Source: Escallonia rubra
Lineage: Eukaryota; Streptophyta; Magnoliopsida; Escalloniales; Escalloniaceae
DNA length: 64,000 bases
Assembly: GCA_033065855.1 (NCBI GenBank)
Contig: JAVXUO010000845.1
Location: 1 to 64,000 of the forward strand
Direction of reading: 5' to 3'
Shown here piece by piece: positions 59,664 to 64,000 of this stretch; position 1 is the first letter of the stretch; each line of letters opens with the position of its first letter. Under the pieces are notes generated by a model. That model was given only the letters and a program-made list of their open reading frames with translations, did no database searches and had not been told where the DNA came from. A program made the translations under genes and the position numbers.

Positions 59664-61473
59664 GAGGGAGGAAGCCGAGTACATAAGAGCAAAACTACAG
59701 CAAATGAGAGCTTTTCTGAGCGTCGCTGATGCAAAGGAAGAGAGTGATCCCCGACTACAGGTATGGATTGAACAAGTGCGAGATGTTGCTTATGACACCG
59801 AAGACATCCTTGATGAATTCATTCTCCGACTGGCAAATAATCATCGCGATGGATTCTTCGGGTCTTTGTATAGGATCACTTGGTATGTAAAGAAAATCAA
59901 AGCTCACCGTCAGATTGCTTCCAAGATACAAATGATCAGACCAAGAATCGACAATATTTTTCAGAACTATGGTGGTTTTGATCATGCCTCAAGTTCAACC
60001 GTCGTCAACAACGCATGGCTTGATCGTCGAGGGGATGCACTTCTATTAGAAGAGGCTGAGCTTGTGGGCATCGAACAGCCAAAGTGTCAACTGATTAGTT
60101 GGCTTGTCAACGATGATTCTGGGCTCAAAGTGGTGTCGGTGGCAGGAATGGGAGGGTCAGGGAAGACCACACTGGTAAAGAAAGTATACGAAGATATAAA
60201 AGTGAAGAGGCATTTCCAAAGCCATGTCTGGATCACTGTTTCACAGTCATTTAAGATCGAGGAGCTTCTGAAACACGTTATTCAGCAACTCTTTGATGAA
60301 GTCAAGCAAGTGGTCCCTCAAGCGGTTGAAACCATGGCTAGCCACAGCATGAAAGAACTCATCAAAGAGTTCCTCCAACAAAGCAGGTATGTGTTTGTTC
60401 TAGATGATGTTTGGAGTTTAGATGCATGGATTGCAATGGAAATTGCATTGCCTAATAACAGTCATGGCAGTCGTGTACTGCTGACAACCCGTGACTTTGA
60501 TATAGCTTCTGCGTGTTGCTTAAAAACTCGTGGCAAAAAATACACAATGAATGCTTTGTCTCCAGAGGAGTCCTGGACTCTATTTTGTAGAAAGGTGTTT
60601 CAAGGGACTGATTGCCCTCAACCTCTGTATCCACTCTCCAAATGTATTTTAGAGAAATGTGAGGGCTTGCCGCTTGCAATTGTGGCGATGGGCGGTTTTT
60701 TGGCTACAAAAGACAGGAGAGTTGAAGAGTGGGATATGGTTTGGTGAAGTCTTGGTGACGAGCTTGAAAGTAATGACCAATTCAGGTTTATGAAAAGAAT
60801 ACTCTTTCTCGGTTACTTTGACTTGCCTTCCCATCTTAAAGTTTGTTTGTTGTATTTGAGCGTTTTTCCTGAGGATTATGAGATAGAGAAGATGAGGTTG
60901 ATACGGTTGTGGATTGCAGAAGGATTTGTGCAAGTGCGAGAAGGAAAGACTTTAGAAGAAGTTGCTGAGAACTACCTCAATAATCTTGTCAATCGAAGTT
61001 TGGTCCAAGCGGCAGATACAACTGGTGACGGAAAGCTTAGGACTTGTCGCGTCCATGACATCTTGCGCGAGATGATTCTTTCAAAGTCAAGAGAGCAAAG
61101 CATTGGTACCATAATCAGTGGGCACGATGCAAAGTGGTGATGCCTAGCAATCCACAATTACGTGGAAAATATACACAAGAGTGAATCCTATAGTCGATTG
61201 CGTTCCCTGCTCATATTTGGGATTGTAGATCCGCTTTCTAAGTCATCCATATCTATGTTCTTAAGCAGTCGGCTATTGAAGGTTTTAGATCTGAGAGGTG
61301 CTCCGTTAGAGAAAATTCCAAGCTTAGTTTTCACGTTAATTCATTTGAGGTATCTAAGTATGAGGGGAACAAATGTGAGGTTGGTTCCCAAATCGATTAG
61401 AAAGCTTCAAAACTTGGAGACATTAGATCTAAAGCATACTTATGTGACAGAATTGCCGGCTGAAATTTTGAGA

Positions 61474-61683
61474 CTTCGTAAATTGCGCCATGTCTTAGTG
61501 TACCGCTATGAGATCACTAGCATTCAAAGTCTACGTGGTTCTGGTTTTAAGGCTCCATATAAGATAGGAGATTTGAGACTTCATAAATTGCGCCATGTCT
61601 TAGTGTACCGCTATGACGCCGCGGGCATTCGTGTTAAAATTCAAAGTCTACGTGGTTTTAAGGCTCCATATAAGATAGGAGAT
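61474..61683 (+). repeat. Internal tandem duplication in the NLR LRR region
   Basis: LRKLRHVLVYRYE with SLRGSGFKAPYKIGDL is followed directly by LHKLRHVLVYRYD with SLRGFKAPYKIGDL. This is an in-frame duplication of ~105-110 bp. The DNA is nearly identical (AAATTGCGCCATGTCTTAGT and AAGGCTCCATATAAGATAGG occur twice), so it is recent. Confidence 0.9.
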
Positions 61684-62375
61684 TTGATCTCCCTACAAAA
61701 GCTATGTTACATAGAGGCGGGTGAGATCAAGGGGAGCGGTGGCAGTTGTAACATTGTGACAGAGATAGGGAAGCTGACCCAACTCAGGAGGCTAGGCATT
61801 ACCAAGTTAAGACGCAAAGATGGAACGGCTTTCTGCTCCTCCATTGAGAAATTAACCAACCTCAGATCATTGGTTGTTGCTTCTGTCGCAGAGCATGAGA
61901 TTCTTGATTTGCAGTCCCTTTCATTGGCTCCTCAGTTTCTTCGAACGCTAGAACTAGGGGGACGTTTAGAGAAGTTGCCGAAGTGGATACCTTCTCTTCA
62001 CAGCCTGGTCAAAATACGCTTATACCACAGCCAACTAGGGGATGATTCACTGCAGTCGCTTGAAGCTTTGCCCAATCTTGAAATAATTATCCTCGTTCAA
62101 GCGTACGAGGGGGAGAGCTTGACTTTTAAGGCCGGAGGGTTTCTCAGACTCAAGGTATTAGGGCTTATTGAATTGAAACGATTGAGATCGGTGACAGTGG
62201 AGGATGGAGCGATGCCTCATCTTGAAAAATTACATATTCAGGGCTGTAAATTGGTGGACGAGTTGCCCTCAGGCCTCCAACATCTAACCAACTTGCAATT
62301 TCTTGGGTTCGTTGACATGCCAGATAAATTGACTACGCCTCTACAAGGTCAGGGTAACCCGAATTATGCTCTGTA

Positions 62376-62490
62376 AACCGATTGGACAATATCTATAGAT
62401 GGTCTACCGATTGGACAATATCTATAGAAAGAGGAGCTTCACTAGCTGAATTATGCTCTGTAAACGGCATAATTCAGCTAGTGAAGGACG
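62376..62490. repeat. Short direct repeat and 20-bp hairpin after the NLR stop
   Basis: ACCGATTGGACAATATCTAT occurs at about 62379 and 62406. CTTCACTAGCTGAATTATGC (62438-62457) is followed by its exact complement GCATAATTCAGCTAGTGAAG (62466-62485). GAATTATGCTCTGTAAAC also occurs twice, at the stop codon and in the loop of the hairpin. It looks like a local template-switch duplication at the 3' end of the gene. Confidence 0.85.
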
Positions 62491-62945
62491 CAAAGGACGC
62501 AGGCAGCATATATCGGCTTCGTTGCAAGTTCTAAGCATCTTCACACAACCCGCATGGTAGCCAAATTTTTCCTTGTTTCAGACATTAGTTTCTAGATGAT
62601 ATATTTAATGGTTTTGTAAATTGTAATTAGTAGTCTTTCTTCTTTCTTAGGTGTGTTTAATAACGCAGCTAAGCACGCAAATCTTAAAGTTTTCAATATT
62701 TTTCAATTAAGTGTGTTTGATAATGCTAAACCTTATATCACTTAAAAAATTAATTCTTACAAAAAATAGACTAAAATTTTAAGTCATGGTAAGGGTGTGT
62801 TTGATAACGCAATTAAGCACTTAAAACTTAAAGTTTTTAATGATTTTCAATTAAGTGCGTTTGATAACGTTAAACTTCGTATCACTTAAAAAATTAATTC
62901 CTACAAAAAATAGACTAAAATTTTAAGTCAGGGTGGACTTACTTA
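62491..62945. repeat. AT-rich 3' flank with GTGTTTGATAA-type terminal repeats
   Basis: GTGTGTTTAATAACGC, GTGTGTTTGATAATGC, GTGTGTTTGATAACGC and GTGCGTTTGATAACG occur near 62651, 62701, 62796 and 62857, each followed by AA/CTTAA-rich words. They resemble the termini of small hAT-like MITEs, possibly nested or tandem. No gene. Confidence 0.5.
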
Positions 62946-64000
62946 ATGGTTATCACTTAATTTTAAGTGAGATGGTTAAAAATTATCTAACATATTTCTA
63001 CATAAAAAAAATAAAAAAAAATTACCACTACGATGCCTCCTCAGTTAATTTGCTGGTAAAACCTCCACCACATTACAACCTCCACCACAGCTATTATTAC
63101 ATTTTGTTATCACCAACACAATTATCATGATCTAGTCATTATCACCACCACCACGACAAGGACACTGCCACCTCCACCATACAGTTGATATCGTTACCAC
63201 GTCCGTTTTCGTCAAAATCATCTAAATATCCACCACACTACAACCACTGCCATGACCGTCATGTTGCCGCCCGCCTATCGTTATTAGCATAATTATCAAC
63301 ACCACGTTTTCATGCACCATTATCGCCATCATTAACACCGTTTCGCCGCCATCGCCTCCAGTATTACTCCATCGTCACTGTCATCACCACCAACACGATT
63401 TTAACCCCCCCTAAAAAGTTATAAAATACAGAACAAATGCATAATTTTGGTAAAATTAATAAATTTGTAAATAATTTTTTTTTCAGACATCTGCTTTTAA
63501 TTTACCGAACATGTTAACTTATTTTTTAGTAAAAGTTCAGTCGCTTAAAATTTTCAGTTTTACGAATTCAGCGCTTAAATTTTTCAGCACTTAAATTTTA
63601 GTTTTATCAAACAGCATGCTGATCACTTAATTCTAAGTGAGATGGTTAAAAGTTACTTAACACATTTTTACATAAAATTTTAATTACCACCACGATGTCA
63701 CCTCAATTAATTTGTTGGCAACACCGCCTCCACCACAATACAACCACCATCACAACCATTATTTTCTTTTACTACCACGACTATAATTACAATGACCTAG
63801 CTACTATCACCACCACTACCGACACCGCCATCTCCACCATATCGTCGTTGTTGTCACTATGTCAATTTCTGCAAAAACCATCTAAAGATCCGTTACACTA
63901 CAACCACTGCCTTGACCACATGTTGCCGCTTATCGCTATCATCACAATTACCAACACCACGTCTTCACGCACCATTATTGCCACCATTACCACCTTTTTG
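62946..64000. repeat. ~675-bp tandem duplication rich in CCA/CAC triplets
   Basis: CACTTAATT(T/C)TAAGTGAGATGG starts at about 62954 and again at about 63626. It is followed in both by ACATAAAA, ATTACCAC, ACGATGTC/CCTC, AATTTG(C/T)TGG and long CCA/CAC/ACC triplet tracts (CTACAACCACTGCC in each). The second copy is cut by the window end. No gene; the Pro/His/Thr-rich frames are compositional. Confidence 0.75.

Larger units (their letters stand above)
56470..62376 (+). pseudogene. RPM1-type CC-NB-LRR (NLR) resistance gene, disrupted
   Basis: NLR proteins are intracellular immune receptors that sense pathogen effectors. The frame opens at 56470 (MAEIAVSSLLNEQAVLLQAE), is split after codon ~30 by a 3.1-kb element (56559-59663), and resumes at 59673 with EAEYIRAKLQQMRAFLSVAD. 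Seen in order: CC with the EDVID-like EDILDEF; P-loop GMGGSGKTT (60145-60171); kinase-2 FVLDDVW, whose final Trp fits the CC class; RNBS-B GSRVLLTTR; GLPLAI; FLYLSVFPED-like YLSVFPEDYEI; MHD-like CRVHDIL; and LRRs from ~61250 to 62373. Two further defects are TGA at 60745 (after WDMVW) and TGA at 61138. At the second, the usual link between the NB and LRR parts is shortened by a few codons. All pieces share one frame and total about 930 codons, a normal length. It is almost certainly non-functional as a full receptor; a truncated CC-less product from 59650 is conceivable. Confidence 0.92.

Noticed and set aside
1..64000. tRNA, rRNA or organelle-derived genes
   Set aside because: No cloverleaf B-box/A-box pair or rRNA-like stretch was recognised by eye; short ones could have been missed.

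Overview
This is nuclear DNA from a flowering plant, most likely a eudicot; the species cannot be read from it. Evidence: intron-split genes with GT-AG junctions, a class II (PTEN-like) formin, an RPM1-type CC-NB-LRR (NLR) gene, a MULE/FAR1-type transposase, a plant-mobile-domain gene, Stowaway-like MITEs and a Helitron-type end. No tRNA, rRNA, CRISPR array or bacterial operon was seen. The window is transposon-rich: only four loci look like protein-coding genes of substance, plus one small unknown gene and several broken fragments.

Region 1 (1-19,400). A small gene of unknown function (1079-1510) is followed by about 2.5 kb of degenerate inverted and tandem repeats and a 22-bp hairpin-forming satellite. 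Then come two minus-strand genes that belong together in a large Mutator-like element (MULE): an intact 886-aa MuDR/MURA-type transposase (13801-16461) and a six-exon plant-mobile-domain (PMD, MAIN-like) gene. The PMD gene can be spliced in silico into an uninterrupted 852-codon reading frame (6257-12958). Its last intron holds a nested tandem duplication (three copies of about 940 bp, each itself a diverged dimer). A terminal block near 19,215-19,392 matches a block near 3,785-3,990.

Region 2 (19,400-22,730). Non-coding DNA ends in a Helitron-like 3' terminus (hairpin plus CTAG at 22,655).

Region 3 (22,731-41,673). This is copy 1 of a segmental duplication. It carries a solo LTR, a TIR element lodged in a (TA)n tract, a 5.1-kb block of MITEs with a captured F-box/LRR fragment, and the first ~30 codons of an NLR gene cut off by a long-TIR MULE-like element.

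Region 4 (41,674-46,992). The 5' part of a class II formin gene (five exons, 923 codons) stops inside the FH2 domain, just before the start of duplication copy 2.

Region 5 (46,993-62,376). Copy 2 has the same solo LTR, but a different TIR element in the same (TA)n tract. That element carries a TCP transcription-factor fragment and ten copies of a 23-bp palindrome. Then follows the NLR gene, here with its full body but broken by the same MULE-like insertion at codon 30 and by two in-frame stops.

Region 6 (62,377-64,000). Short hairpins and a ~675-bp tandem repeat rich in CCA/CAC triplets.

History inferred from shared and private insertions: the MULE-like element hit the NLR gene first; the segment was then duplicated around the formin locus; later, unrelated TIR elements entered the same TA-repeat in each copy.
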